Assembly (NCBI GenBank): GCA_016718605.1
Contig: JADKCY010000002.1
Coordinates: forward strand, 1,614,501 to 1,678,500
Reading direction: 5' to 3'
Source of the DNA: Lysobacterales bacterium
Lineage (GTDB): Bacteria > Pseudomonadota > Gammaproteobacteria > Xanthomonadales > Xanthomonadaceae
DNA length: 64,000 bases
This document shows, in pieces, positions 33,089-42,243 of this stretch; within the stretch, counting starts at the first letter, position 1; each line of letters opens with the position of its first letter. Below the pieces are notes generated by a model. That model made no database searches. It was not told the DNA's origin and was given only the letters and a program-made list of their open reading frames with translations. A program made the translations under genes and the position numbers.

Positions 33089-35410
33089 TCAGTTGCAAAC
33101 GCCCTGGTACAGGCACACCACCCATTCGGGATGATCAATGAATGGGTTGCGGTTGCCTTGGTAGGTTTCGATCACGTCATTGCGAAGTTGCTCTGCGGCG
33201 TCGACCGGATCAGCCAAGTGCCACTGGATCAGGGTGCTCAGCTTGCCCATGTAGGCGACGGACGCGTTGGTTCCGGTCATCACCACTTCGCTGAGGTTGT
33301 CGGTGAGACGCAGATCGGGTTCCGCGGCACCGCTAACGCCATGCGAACCGCCTTCGTAGCGGATGTCCATGTAGAACATTGCGCGTGCCACGTTGCCCTT
33401 CACCTTTGACCACACCTGGAACACGCTGCTGCTGCTCAGATTGGGGTCGCTCGCGCCACCGGCACCGTTATAGGTCGCCGTGGCCAGTGAGGTACAGCCC
33501 GAGGTGCAATTGTCGTAGGGCTTGTTGCTGCGCGTCGAGTTGTAGCTGATGTCCGAGATCATCAGCATGTGCAGGTCGGTGTAGGCGTAGTTGGTGCTGC
33601 CGTCATTGGGGAAGCCCAAGGAGTTTGGCCAGGTGTGTTCGCGGTTGTAGAAATCGTTGCCCCCGGTGGCCTTGGCGTAGGACGTGTTCTTGTAGATGTC
33701 GAGCACGCGACTGCTATTCAGCGGGTCCTGATCGGCGACGTTCAATACATCCCAAGTGTCCGTGGTGCTGGCGGTGTAGGGGATCTTGGTGTGGTCGTCG
33801 ATCACCGGGTGCAGGGTGCTACGCAAAGTCGCGGCCGAACCGGCGTTGACGCTGGCGTAATAGCCGCTGGCCGCCGCACTGGTAGTGAAGCTGCGGCTGA
33901 CATTGGCTGCCATCGCGTTGGCGGTGCCGTCCTGGTCAACGATGTTCGCCGCCACAAGGGTCAGCGTGCAGGTTTCGAGATTGCCGAAGTCCACCGTTGG
34001 GTTCAGCGTGAAGGTGGTCGGCCCACCACTGACCGCCGCTGCGTGCGAACCGCTGCTGGCGCAAGTCAGGCTGTACCAACTACCCGTTACGGTGACCGCC
34101 TCACTGAAGGTCAAGCTGATGTCACTGTTGATCGCCACATTGGTCGCACCCGAGGCCGGTGTGCAGCTGCTCAAGGTGGGCGCGACATCTGCTACGCCCG
34201 TGCTGTAACTCGGCAGCAGGCTCACGCCAGAGAAACTCGTGTAGGCACTCAACATGACGTACCAGGTGCCCGCGCTGGGTGCGGCGAAGGTGCAGGTTTC
34301 GGCATTGCCGGTCTTGTAGGGTCGGCAGTCGTAGGTCGCGGTGGTGGGCGCGCTGCCGAAACGTACATACATGTCCGCGTCGCCAGTGCCGCCACTCATG
34401 ACAAAGCTCAGATTGGTCGCGCCGGCGGGCACGCTCAGCGTGTAGCTCAGGCTCGCACCTGTCGCCGCTGCCAGCCCGGTCTTCGCCACACCATTGCTCA
34501 ACGTGGTGCCGCCACCACCGCCCGCGACGGTTGTGAAACTGCGGGTGACGTTGGCCGCCATCGGCGTCGCTGTGCCGTCCTGATCGAGGATGTTGGCTGC
34601 CGTCAGCGTCAGCGTGCAGGTTTCGCTGTTTCCGAAGTCGGTATTTGGATTCAACGTGAAGGTAGTTGGACCACCGCTGACCGCGAAGGGATGACTGCCA
34701 CTGCTGCTGCAACTCAAGGTCGCCCAACTTCCGGTGACGGTGACCGCCTCACTGAAGGTCAGGCTGATGTTGCTGTTGACGGCAACACCCGTTGCCCCGG
34801 ATGCCGGTGTACTGCTGCTCAGAGTAGGCGCTGCATCGGTGCCGCCACCGCTGAGTGTCTGTCCGGTATTGCAGGCGCCCCAACTGCTGGTGCGCACCGC
34901 TTGCCAGGTGAAATCGCTGGCCTTATTGCCTGTGCCCGCCAACTGCAGCGAATACGTGCTCGGTTGGGTGCCGGTTTCGGACACGGGCACCCGCGTGCTC
35001 AGCACCCCGCTGGCAGGTCCGCCGCTGCCGGTGAATGTGCCTTCGTAGCTCAGGAACTGCACCAGTGTGCCGGAGGCATTGACCAGTGCGATGCCGTCTG
35101 GCGCGCCGTTCTGTGCGCCCGTGATGTTCGCAACAACCGTGCCGTGACCACCGCATTGATTGGCAGTGGTGCCGCTGAGGTTGACGGTCAGGTACGAGGT
35201 GCCGCCAGAACCGTTGTAGAGATAAACCTTCCAGCCCGCCAGCGACGTACCCGCCGGGGCGATGATCTCGACTTTTTCGTTGGCGTCGGTGCCGCTGTTG
35301 TCGTAGTGAAATTCATTGATGAAGACATCGGCGTGTGCCGATCCGGCGGCCAGCAACAACAGGGCCGCTTGCGCGCCGACGAATCGCGCGCGTGGTGTGC
35401 GTTTGAACAT
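33089..35410 (-). CDS. Secreted multidomain endonuclease I
   Basis: A 773-residue exported nuclease. A signal peptide (VGAQAALLLLAAGSAHA) is followed by a lamin-tail-like domain (VFINEFHYDNSGTDANEKVEI), a Big_5 Ig-like domain (TLSSSTPASGATGVAVNS), a PPC domain (SFVMSGGTGDADMYVRFG) and a second Big_5 copy close in sequence to the first. The C-terminal 230 residues are endonuclease I (EndA/Vvn type): FYNREHTWPNSLGF, TDLHMLMISD, NVARAMFYMDIRYEGG and LIQWHLADPVD, with the active-site His in the EHTWPNS segment. It ends in NRNPFIDHPEW, as is usual. Start ATG 35410; no strong Shine-Dalgarno. Likely degrades extracellular DNA for nutrients or biofilm turnover. Confidence 0.92.
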   Translation of the reverse strand: MFKRTPRARFVGAQAALLLLAAGSAHADVFINEFHYDNSGTDANEKVEIIAPAGTSLAGWKVYLYNGSGGTSYLTVNLSGTTANQCGGHGTVVANITGAQNGAPDGIALVNASGTLVQFLSYEGTFTGSGGPASGVLSTRVPVSETGTQPSTYSLQLAGTGNKASDFTWQAVRTSSWGACNTGQTLSGGGTDAAPTLSSSTPASGATGVAVNSNISLTFSEAVTVTGSWATLSCSSSGSHPFAVSGGPTTFTLNPNTDFGNSETCTLTLTAANILDQDGTATPMAANVTRSFTTVAGGGGGTTLSNGVAKTGLAAATGASLSYTLSVPAGATNLSFVMSGGTGDADMYVRFGSAPTTATYDCRPYKTGNAETCTFAAPSAGTWYVMLSAYTSFSGVSLLPSYSTGVADVAPTLSSCTPASGATNVAINSDISLTFSEAVTVTGSWYSLTCASSGSHAAAVSGGPTTFTLNPTVDFGNLETCTLTLVAANIVDQDGTANAMAANVSRSFTTSAAASGYYASVNAGSAATLRSTLHPVIDDHTKIPYTASTTDTWDVLNVADQDPLNSSRVLDIYKNTSYAKATGGNDFYNREHTWPNSLGFPNDGSTNYAYTDLHMLMISDISYNSTRSNKPYDNCTSGCTSLATATYNGAGGASDPNLSSSSVFQVWSKVKGNVARAMFYMDIRYEGGSHGVSGAAEPDLRLTDNLSEVVMTGTNASVAYMGKLSTLIQWHLADPVDAAEQLRNDVIETYQGNRNPFIDHPEWVVCLYQGVCN

Positions 35411-35660
35411 GATTTTTCCCGAATTGGCGAACGGATCCCGCCCTCCAGGCAGCATCACATTCGATGAAATTTCCGAGTCCGATTCGGCGCGGCTTGCCAT
35501 CCCGGCAGACCGCTTGCGTGCCTGTGCCTGGATCGATCCCCTGTCGATCCGACCGTGTTCAAGGCGCTGGCATTGAATCAGAAGGTGAACAACTGTGCCA
35601 GCAAGGAATGACAGTGCAGAGACAACGTGATTGCGGCAGACACTGGCGGTGTGAATTCGC

Positions 35661-37556
35661 TCACAGAATGGGAGCGAGGCCAGCACCAAACGCGGTGAGG
35701 ATGCGCGTGTTGATGCCTTTGAATGGCAGTGCGACTTCCGGGAAGTCACCCACTGGCGTGTAACACTCGGCGAAGTCTGCGGCCAACGGCGGTCTCGGCT
35801 CACAACCGGGGTTGATCTCGTAACTCGTGGCATAGCGCCATGGCCAGATATCGAACAGGGGTAGCTTCTCGGACAACTTGCCCAAGCTGTAATTGAGTCC
35901 GGACAAAATCGCAGGGCGAGGACGCGGTGCAATCGTCCACGCGTTTTGCGGTGCCATGTCGAAAAGCAGGGTCTCGCGCAAGTCCTCGGCGAACGCACGA
36001 TCATGGATCAGCAGCACGGCCTCGGTGTTGAGATGGTCGGAGCGCGGATCGAAGTTATGGCTGCCGATCGCCGCAATTCGCCCATCAATGACCATTGATT
36101 TGGCATGCAGGCCCATGCGCAAACCGAGCCTCTTCAGCGGCAATGGCCCGCGCAGCAACGTTCGCCGCGAGGCCGATCCGAAGGCACGCGCCGATTCACT
36201 GCGCGCAAACTGGACGGGCACATACAACCCTTCGGCGTCCTCGAGGACGATGGGCGCACTGGCCGGGAAAGGCTTGTATTCGTGAATCTCGAAGCGCATC
36301 TCGCGCAAGTAGGTGCGCTTGTACTTATGGGAGAGCGCATACACTGGAAACGCGTCTGTCGCCGCAAGACTGTTGGTCGAGATCTGCACACGCGGCGCTG
36401 GTTCACGCTGCTGCAGCTCGCGGAACACCTTGCGGGCAGGCCGAGACAAAACCAGATAGGGCGTCTGCAATACGACCTCGGCACGCGCCGAGCTGACCAA
36501 ATCGCGCAATGTCTGACTACTTCGATGGCTATCGGCGTCGGTGCGATCAAATGCTTTGTCGGGCGAGTCCGACAAATACTCAACCTTGCCGACATCGAAC
36601 AATGGTTGCACAAGCACTTGGTCAATCACGGTCGCGGTGCTCGCCTCGGATCGTAAGGTGGCAATGCGTTCCGGCTGGCGGATGCGCGGGGTAATCACTG
36701 GCGTCACCCGTGTGCCCTCGGTGCGCAACCAGCGACGGACATCACGTAGCGCGGCAATCGGCACACTGCGCGGATGCGTCCAGAAGTCGTCGAAGGACGC
36801 CACCATATCCTGGACGACCGGACCACCCACCAGCACATCACGATCACGGTAATTGAACTGTGGGTCCCAGTCGAAATAGCGTTCCTGGTAATTGCGCCCG
36901 CCGGTGATACCCAACACGCCATCGACCAGCAAGGTCTTGTTGTGCATGCGCTGATTGAAGCGCGTGAAACAACACAGAATGCCTGCCACGAACTCGACGC
37001 GTCCGGTGCTGGCGTCGCCAAAGGTCGGGTTGTACAGGCGCATCTCGAAGTTCACATGCGCTTGCGCCAAAGCGGCGAGCAAGCGCTCATCGGTCAGGGC
37101 AAACAATTGATCAAGGAGCACACGTACCTTCACACCGCGGCGCGCCGCGCCGAGCAGCTCTTGCAGGATCAGGAATCCGGCGTCGTCCTCCGAAAAGATG
37201 AAACTCTGCACCTCGATGCTGGACTGCGCGGCGCGGATCAGATGCACTCTCGCCAGCAACGCGTCACGGCCGGTCTCCAGACTGAGAACCACATGTCGCG
37301 GTTGTTCTGTGGTTGATTGCTGCATGGCCACGGCGGCGCGCTGATAAAGCGCGGACGCAGCGGCGCAATGATCGTCGCGGTGGCAACTCAAACTGTGATC
37401 CTGCAGGCTCGCGGCCGTCGCCTGTGACGCACGAATCTGCTTCGTGTTCGGCATGCAACCCGCCAGGCTGACCACGACAGCCGCCGCGGCGCACAGCGTT
37501 CGAAGCAACAGCCAACGTCCGCTCGTGCGCGATTTGCTATCCAGGCTTGGCTTCAT
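35661..37556 (-). CDS. Phospholipase D-family lipoprotein (cardiolipin-synthase-like)
   Basis: About 631 residues with a lipoprotein signal (VVVSLAGC) giving an acylated Cys. Two HKD motifs are present: MHNKTLLVDGVLGITGGRN and LHAKSMVIDGRIAAIGSHNFD, spaced as in the cardiolipin-synthase/transphosphatidylase branch of the PLD superfamily. Both HxK(x)4D sets look intact. The chosen ATG (37556) overlaps the yceI-like stop by 4 bp, so the two are translationally coupled. The enzyme should act on phospholipids at the envelope; whether it synthesises cardiolipin or hydrolyses lipids is not determined. It is the last gene of the protease-sixA-yceI-PLD cluster. Confidence 0.87.
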   Translation of the reverse strand: MKPSLDSKSRTSGRWLLLRTLCAAAAVVVSLAGCMPNTKQIRASQATAASLQDHSLSCHRDDHCAAASALYQRAAVAMQQSTTEQPRHVVLSLETGRDALLARVHLIRAAQSSIEVQSFIFSEDDAGFLILQELLGAARRGVKVRVLLDQLFALTDERLLAALAQAHVNFEMRLYNPTFGDASTGRVEFVAGILCCFTRFNQRMHNKTLLVDGVLGITGGRNYQERYFDWDPQFNYRDRDVLVGGPVVQDMVASFDDFWTHPRSVPIAALRDVRRWLRTEGTRVTPVITPRIRQPERIATLRSEASTATVIDQVLVQPLFDVGKVEYLSDSPDKAFDRTDADSHRSSQTLRDLVSSARAEVVLQTPYLVLSRPARKVFRELQQREPAPRVQISTNSLAATDAFPVYALSHKYKRTYLREMRFEIHEYKPFPASAPIVLEDAEGLYVPVQFARSESARAFGSASRRTLLRGPLPLKRLGLRMGLHAKSMVIDGRIAAIGSHNFDPRSDHLNTEAVLLIHDRAFAEDLRETLLFDMAPQNAWTIAPRPRPAILSGLNYSLGKLSEKLPLFDIWPWRYATSYEINPGCEPRPPLAADFAECYTPVGDFPEVALPFKGINTRILTAFGAGLAPIL

Positions 37557-38143
37557 TTGCTTTCGCGATGCGCAGCGTCTGGCTTCAGGAGAAACTCGAA
37601 ATGCAGCCGAACATGCTCGCCAATCAGCACACGACGCGCCTGCATGCCGAAATCGCCACGGTCGATCTTGGCCGTGGCGCGAACCGGACAGTCGCGTGCT
37701 GGGGCGGCGCAATCCGCCGCCTGCAGATGCAATACCACGGGGCGCTGGATGCCACGCATCTGCAGCGCACCATGCAACTCACCACCCGCCAGCAATAGTG
37801 TGTGCGGGACCGCCAGCGCTTCGAATTCGATCCACGGGTGACGTTCGACATCGAAGAACTCGGCGGACTTCGCCCAGTTTTCGTAACTATCGCGGCGCAT
37901 CAGCACGCTAGCCGCAGCGATTCGAATGCTGACGTCGTAGTGCGTCGCGTCGTGCTGCGACGTCACCCTGCCATCGATATGCGCAAAGCGGCCTTCAATC
38001 TGTGCCAGCCAAGGGCCGCGCAGCGCAAATTGGGCGGTCGATTGCGCCCCATCAACCTGCCACGTGGTCGCATGCGCAGCGGTGGTCATCAAGCTCAGGA
38101 AGATCGCGATCCACGCGCGCTTGCTGTGCTGCCTTCGCCGCAT
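37553..38143 (-). CDS. YceI-family periplasmic protein
   Basis: A 196-residue exported protein with a signal peptide (AWIAIFLSLMTTAAHA) and the YceI lipocalin-like barrel: WQVDGAQSTAQFALRG at the start, NWAKSAEFFDVERHPWIEFEAL in the middle and a C-terminal RVLIGEHVRLHFEFLL. The family binds isoprenoid or amide-type lipids, and the in vivo role is mostly unknown. ATG 38143 is the chosen start; a GTG three codons earlier is possible and neither has a good ribosome-binding site. Its stop overlaps the start of the phospholipase D gene by 4 bp. Confidence 0.84.
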   Translation of the reverse strand: MRRRQHSKRAWIAIFLSLMTTAAHATTWQVDGAQSTAQFALRGPWLAQIEGRFAHIDGRVTSQHDATHYDVSIRIAAASVLMRRDSYENWAKSAEFFDVERHPWIEFEALAVPHTLLLAGGELHGALQMRGIQRPVVLHLQAADCAAPARDCPVRATAKIDRGDFGMQARRVLIGEHVRLHFEFLLKPDAAHRESK

Positions 38144-38168
38144 GCGGGTCACGACCGTGGCGTCGACG

Positions 38169-38648
38169 TCACGGTGCCCAGAAGGCGGTCAGCTCTGCGG
38201 CACCTGGCTCCAGTACCGCGGTCTCGGTAAAGGTCAGAATCGCCACGCCACCCGGTGGCATGCCACGGTGGTCGCCGGATTGGCCGGTCGACAACAAGGC
38301 CGCGAGCGACTCGAAACCGGGGTTGTGACCAACCAGCATCAAACGCTCCACATCGCGATGGGACTCGATCACATCGATCAAGGTGCCCGGTGTGGCCTCG
38401 TAGATGCGCTCGTCTTCGCATTGATCCAGCGGCCCGGTCACCGCGACCACCCGTGCCAACGTCTGTTGCGCACGGCGTGCGGGCGAGACCACAACACGTT
38501 GCGGTAACGCATGGCCTTGCAGCCAGGCAGCGGCATCGTCGGCCTCTGCCTCGCCGCGCGGCGAGAGTACGCGCTCAACATCGGTTTGCCCGGCAGCTTG
38601 CGGTTCGGCGTGGGCGTGACGGAGCAGAATCAGTTGGCGCAAGCTCAT
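38169..38648 (-). CDS. sixA: Phosphohistidine phosphatase SixA
   Basis: A 159-residue histidine-phosphatase-superfamily enzyme. The RHG-type motif is LILLRHAHAEP, followed by SPRGEAEADDAAAWL, SPARRAQQT and the second catalytic His in LMLVGHNPGFE. This order is that of SixA, which in E. coli removes phosphate from His domains (ArcB) or from NPr. ATG 38648 overlaps the stop of the upstream protease gene by 4 bp (ATGA). A cytosolic phosphatase coupled to a secreted protease is odd and may reflect shared transcription only. Confidence 0.9.
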   Translation of the reverse strand: MSLRQLILLRHAHAEPQAAGQTDVERVLSPRGEAEADDAAAWLQGHALPQRVVVSPARRAQQTLARVVAVTGPLDQCEDERIYEATPGTLIDVIESHRDVERLMLVGHNPGFESLAALLSTGQSGDHRGMPPGGVAILTFTETAVLEPGAAELTAFWAP

Positions 38649-41600
38649 GGTGTGGGGTTTCCCAAAGTGGTGATGGTCAGATTGCTGCGATTCCAACTAC
38701 CTGACAAGGGTGCAGGCAGGGTGATGTTCGTGTTGAGTGTTGCCTGCGTGTTGCCGTTGTAAACGCGGCTGAGGGTGCCGGCCGATTGTGCCCTGCTGTC
38801 CCAGTCGGCATAACGCAGGCAACCAGGACAATGCGGACGGTGCGCGAGCAGGTTGACCGTGCCATTGCCAAGCGTTGCAGTGTCGCCCGTTGCCCAGCGG
38901 GCCGTGCCTGCGCCGTCGTACAGATAAACCGCCCAAAACTCCAGCGGCAAATTCAGGCTCTCCACACCCAAGCCCCACCCACTCTGGCTGGCGTTGTACC
39001 AAGCCTGGGTGTGATTGGGACTACCAACAGCAATACCGCTTGCGGTGTTCTCCATCAGTTCGGCGCCGCGACGCCCATCGCTGAACTGCCAAGCCAGCAT
39101 CTGGGTATCGGCATCAACCATTGCCCACCACGCTTGGCCCGCGCTGGCACTTTGCGGTAGGAATCCGGACGGCGCGCCCGCATTGGTAAAACGGTCCAGC
39201 GACATGCGGCCAAGATTGTCGCTGTAGGCGCCGCTGACGATATACCAAGTCGGAGTGTGGTCGGCCAGTGCGGTGTACCAGATGGCGCCCAAGGCGGCGC
39301 CGCCATACTGGAAGCTGGCCAGTCCATTCCCGCTGCGCGCGACGTCGTTGTAGAAACCCTGGCGTGCCGTCACCGTGCTGCTGGTGGCGGGACAGTTGCT
39401 GACGGTTGCGCAACTACCCGAGGCGACATTGCCACTGAAAACCACTTTCCGCTCCGCGCTGAATATGCCGCCGGATGCCGACGCGACATAGTCCAGATTG
39501 ACCGCTGAGCCACAAGCTGCCGAGGTGGGAATCTGGAAGTCAAGATTGACGCTGCGACTGCTGCCTGCCGCCACACTCGCACCCAAAATGGGCGTGGGCG
39601 TCTCCAGCCGGACTTGTGCGGTTGGAATGGACGGTTGGTTGCCCGGCTCGAACACACAAAACGCTTGCTGGGCGCCTGCGCTCGCCGTGTTGCAGGACGC
39701 ATTGAGCGGATCGCTCGCCGTCGCGTCAATCAGACCGATCGTGGCACCCGCGCCACTGTTGGGATCAGCGCGGCGATACTGGTACACCACTTGTCCATTG
39801 CTCGCATACACGATTGCTTGGAACGACGCGTCACCAGTGGGCGCGTTGTTCGAATAGAGCTGCATGTTCTCCCACTGGAACACGTGACAGGCCTGTGCAC
39901 CGCCCACTTCAGCAGCACGTGGGCAACTGGCGAAGTATTGATAGCGCAGGCCGGCAGCGGCGGCACTGCCCACAACCAGATCGTCGTGCAGCACATTCAG
40001 ACGCGGGCCAATGCTGCCTCGATCAATCGTGCCCGGACAGCCATTGTCGTAGTCGCCACCGCTCTCATTGGCGGCGAATGACACATAGCCGTTGGTGCTC
40101 ATCACCGCCTGAGTGTAGTTCGCGCCGTACAGACGCAAGCCCGAGCCGCCCAAAGCAATGACGGTCGTTTTGCCATCATCGTTCGCCGTGGCATTGGTTC
40201 CAGAGGCAGATAGCTGCAATGGTGTTCCCGTGCCCAGATCAACAAAGTTGTAGCCACAGCTACCGCTGGTTCGCGAGGTCCCGCGATAGCCAAAGCTATT
40301 GGGACCGATATCCAGCCCACTGCTGGCCGCATCACCGTTGGCGAACAGCGCGCGTGTGCCTTCGGCGCTGGCCGCAGCGCCGCTGTTTTGCAGGCTGACT
40401 GGCAGACGCCAACGTTCGCCGGGGTTCATCACGGTATCGTTGTTGCCGCAAATTTGTGTCGCCGTTCCTGCGTTGGCGATCAATTTCGGGCCCGCGACAT
40501 CCAATGCGCGGCTGATGGTGCCCGCGCAGCCACTGCTATCGCTGACTTTGACGGCAGCTTGGCCACTGAAGGCACTTGGGAAAGCGAGCTGCACCGAATT
40601 GCCTGTTGTGGTTCGCTCGGCAATGCCATCGCCGTCCAGATCCCACGCGTAGCTGTAGCCTGTGCCAGTGCCGCCACTGGCGGTGACTGTAAAGGTCAAC
40701 AGCTCACCCGCCTTGGCAGCACCGGAGAACGCGCTCGAGCTCAGACTGCCGGTTGGCGCACTGCAACCGCTATGGCCATCGACAGTCGTGGCATTGCTGC
40801 CATTGCGCAGCAACCAGTCACTCATCCGCGTGCTGCTGGTCCCGCCACCTGTCCAGCCCGCATCAAGGCGACCGTAACAGTCATACTCATTTGGCAGAGC
40901 ACAACTTGCATCACCGCCCGACAACACACCGATCAGCCGCTTGCTGGCGGGGTCCCATAGTCCCGACCCCGATGAACCGCCTTCGGTGGTTCCTGCCTCA
41001 TACTCACTGATGTACCAATGGGTCGACGCCGTCGCTCCGTTGATGATGCAACTCGCGCTTTTCTCAAGGGCGTCGGTATTGATGGTGATGCGCTTCTCAT
41101 CACCGGAGGGATGGTGGATACCGACCGAACCCGCTGGCGTCGTTCCGCTCCGATCCCATCCGCTGTAGAAAGGTGTGCCTGCGGCGGGCACTGCACTATT
41201 GAGCTGCACCACCGTAAAGTCAGAAGGCGCATGGGTTGCTAATAAGCTCGTACCGCTCTGCGTTGCGGTCGCGACGCCACTTGAAAGCGGTGAGCCACTG
41301 GCCGCACTGCCTGGGGTACGGCAGGTAGGACTCTCGTAGCGCCAGTAGAGAACCATCGAACTGGCTTCCGCTGCGGTTGAAACACAGTGGTGCGCCGTGC
41401 TGAAGCGCGGCGCACTGACGTCATCGCCCGATGAACCCGTCGCCATCAACTGGCCTGTGCAGACGTAACCACTTCCACCTGAGGTAAAGGTGTAGTGCGC
41501 CACGGCGCGAATCTGATCTCGATAGGCATCGCCTTCGGAACACGCCGTATCGATGTTGCAGCTCCCCGACTTGAGCTGATTCAATGCGACGAAGGGGTTG

Positions 41601-42109
41601 CGATAGGCTTGCGTCACCGAGGCCAACTGCAGGCGTGTGTTGGTCACCCCTATGCTGGGCACGGTTAGTTCAATTCGAGCCGCAGACCCCGCCATGAGGT
41701 TGCTGCGGAAATGCCCGTTGGCCGGGTTGTCGGCATCGGTCAGCACCTGCCGGGGTGCTTTGTCACCTGCGATGTAAAAGCGCAGCTCACCACCGGCTGG
41801 CAAGCGAAGTTGGTCGAAGTACAACTCCAAGGCCTTGCCTTGCTGGCCCTCGACATCCAATACCCAGCGCGAACGGCCATCCGCCAGCGCTTGCCACTCG
41901 TTGCTCTGGGGCAGGATCGCTTTGAAGCTGGCTTCGATGCCATAACGAACCGGCATGCCACGTTTGCCTTGCGTCGCCATGTCTTCGTTGGCGAGTTTGG
42001 CGACATCGAGCGCGGGAAGGATCAGCTTCGCCGCGTGTGCCTGAATGCCGGCGCCAGCAAGCAGGAGCGCGGTCGCAAGCGCAACACGCGGGGTGGACAA
42101 CTGGCCCAT
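38645..42109 (-). CDS. Secreted lysyl-endopeptidase-like serine protease, multidomain
   Basis: A 1,154-residue exported protein. A signal peptide (ALATALLLAGAGIQAHA) and a propeptide of about 150 residues precede a chymotrypsin-fold protease of the lysyl-endopeptidase type: catalytic His 241 (STAHHC), Asp 297 (SDFTVVQL) and Ser 380 (TEGGSSGSGLW). A PKD-like domain follows at about 450-530 (YSYAWDLDGDGIAERTT). After beta-rich spacer domains, the last 230 residues show two 'SGxGLxxFQYGG / SGWGLGVESL' modules of the kind repeated at the ends of exported proteins in this order. ATG 42109 has GGAG upstream. First gene of the four-gene leftward cluster. Confidence 0.9.
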   Translation of the reverse strand: MGQLSTPRVALATALLLAGAGIQAHAAKLILPALDVAKLANEDMATQGKRGMPVRYGIEASFKAILPQSNEWQALADGRSRWVLDVEGQQGKALELYFDQLRLPAGGELRFYIAGDKAPRQVLTDADNPANGHFRSNLMAGSAARIELTVPSIGVTNTRLQLASVTQAYRNPFVALNQLKSGSCNIDTACSEGDAYRDQIRAVAHYTFTSGGSGYVCTGQLMATGSSGDDVSAPRFSTAHHCVSTAAEASSMVLYWRYESPTCRTPGSAASGSPLSSGVATATQSGTSLLATHAPSDFTVVQLNSAVPAAGTPFYSGWDRSGTTPAGSVGIHHPSGDEKRITINTDALEKSASCIINGATASTHWYISEYEAGTTEGGSSGSGLWDPASKRLIGVLSGGDASCALPNEYDCYGRLDAGWTGGGTSSTRMSDWLLRNGSNATTVDGHSGCSAPTGSLSSSAFSGAAKAGELLTFTVTASGGTGTGYSYAWDLDGDGIAERTTTGNSVQLAFPSAFSGQAAVKVSDSSGCAGTISRALDVAGPKLIANAGTATQICGNNDTVMNPGERWRLPVSLQNSGAAASAEGTRALFANGDAASSGLDIGPNSFGYRGTSRTSGSCGYNFVDLGTGTPLQLSASGTNATANDDGKTTVIALGGSGLRLYGANYTQAVMSTNGYVSFAANESGGDYDNGCPGTIDRGSIGPRLNVLHDDLVVGSAAAAGLRYQYFASCPRAAEVGGAQACHVFQWENMQLYSNNAPTGDASFQAIVYASNGQVVYQYRRADPNSGAGATIGLIDATASDPLNASCNTASAGAQQAFCVFEPGNQPSIPTAQVRLETPTPILGASVAAGSSRSVNLDFQIPTSAACGSAVNLDYVASASGGIFSAERKVVFSGNVASGSCATVSNCPATSSTVTARQGFYNDVARSGNGLASFQYGGAALGAIWYTALADHTPTWYIVSGAYSDNLGRMSLDRFTNAGAPSGFLPQSASAGQAWWAMVDADTQMLAWQFSDGRRGAELMENTASGIAVGSPNHTQAWYNASQSGWGLGVESLNLPLEFWAVYLYDGAGTARWATGDTATLGNGTVNLLAHRPHCPGCLRYADWDSRAQSAGTLSRVYNGNTQATLNTNITLPAPLSGSWNRSNLTITTLGNPTP

Positions 42110-42243
42110 GATTGGCTCCGGTTCGGGTCATTGTTCGGGCCCCGCAGCATACACCCGAGGCTTTCAAATGACGGTGGCTGGCTGCCAGCCGCTACACTTC
42201 ACCCGCTTGTTCGATGGGTATTGGTTCAGGAGCCTGCACTGCG

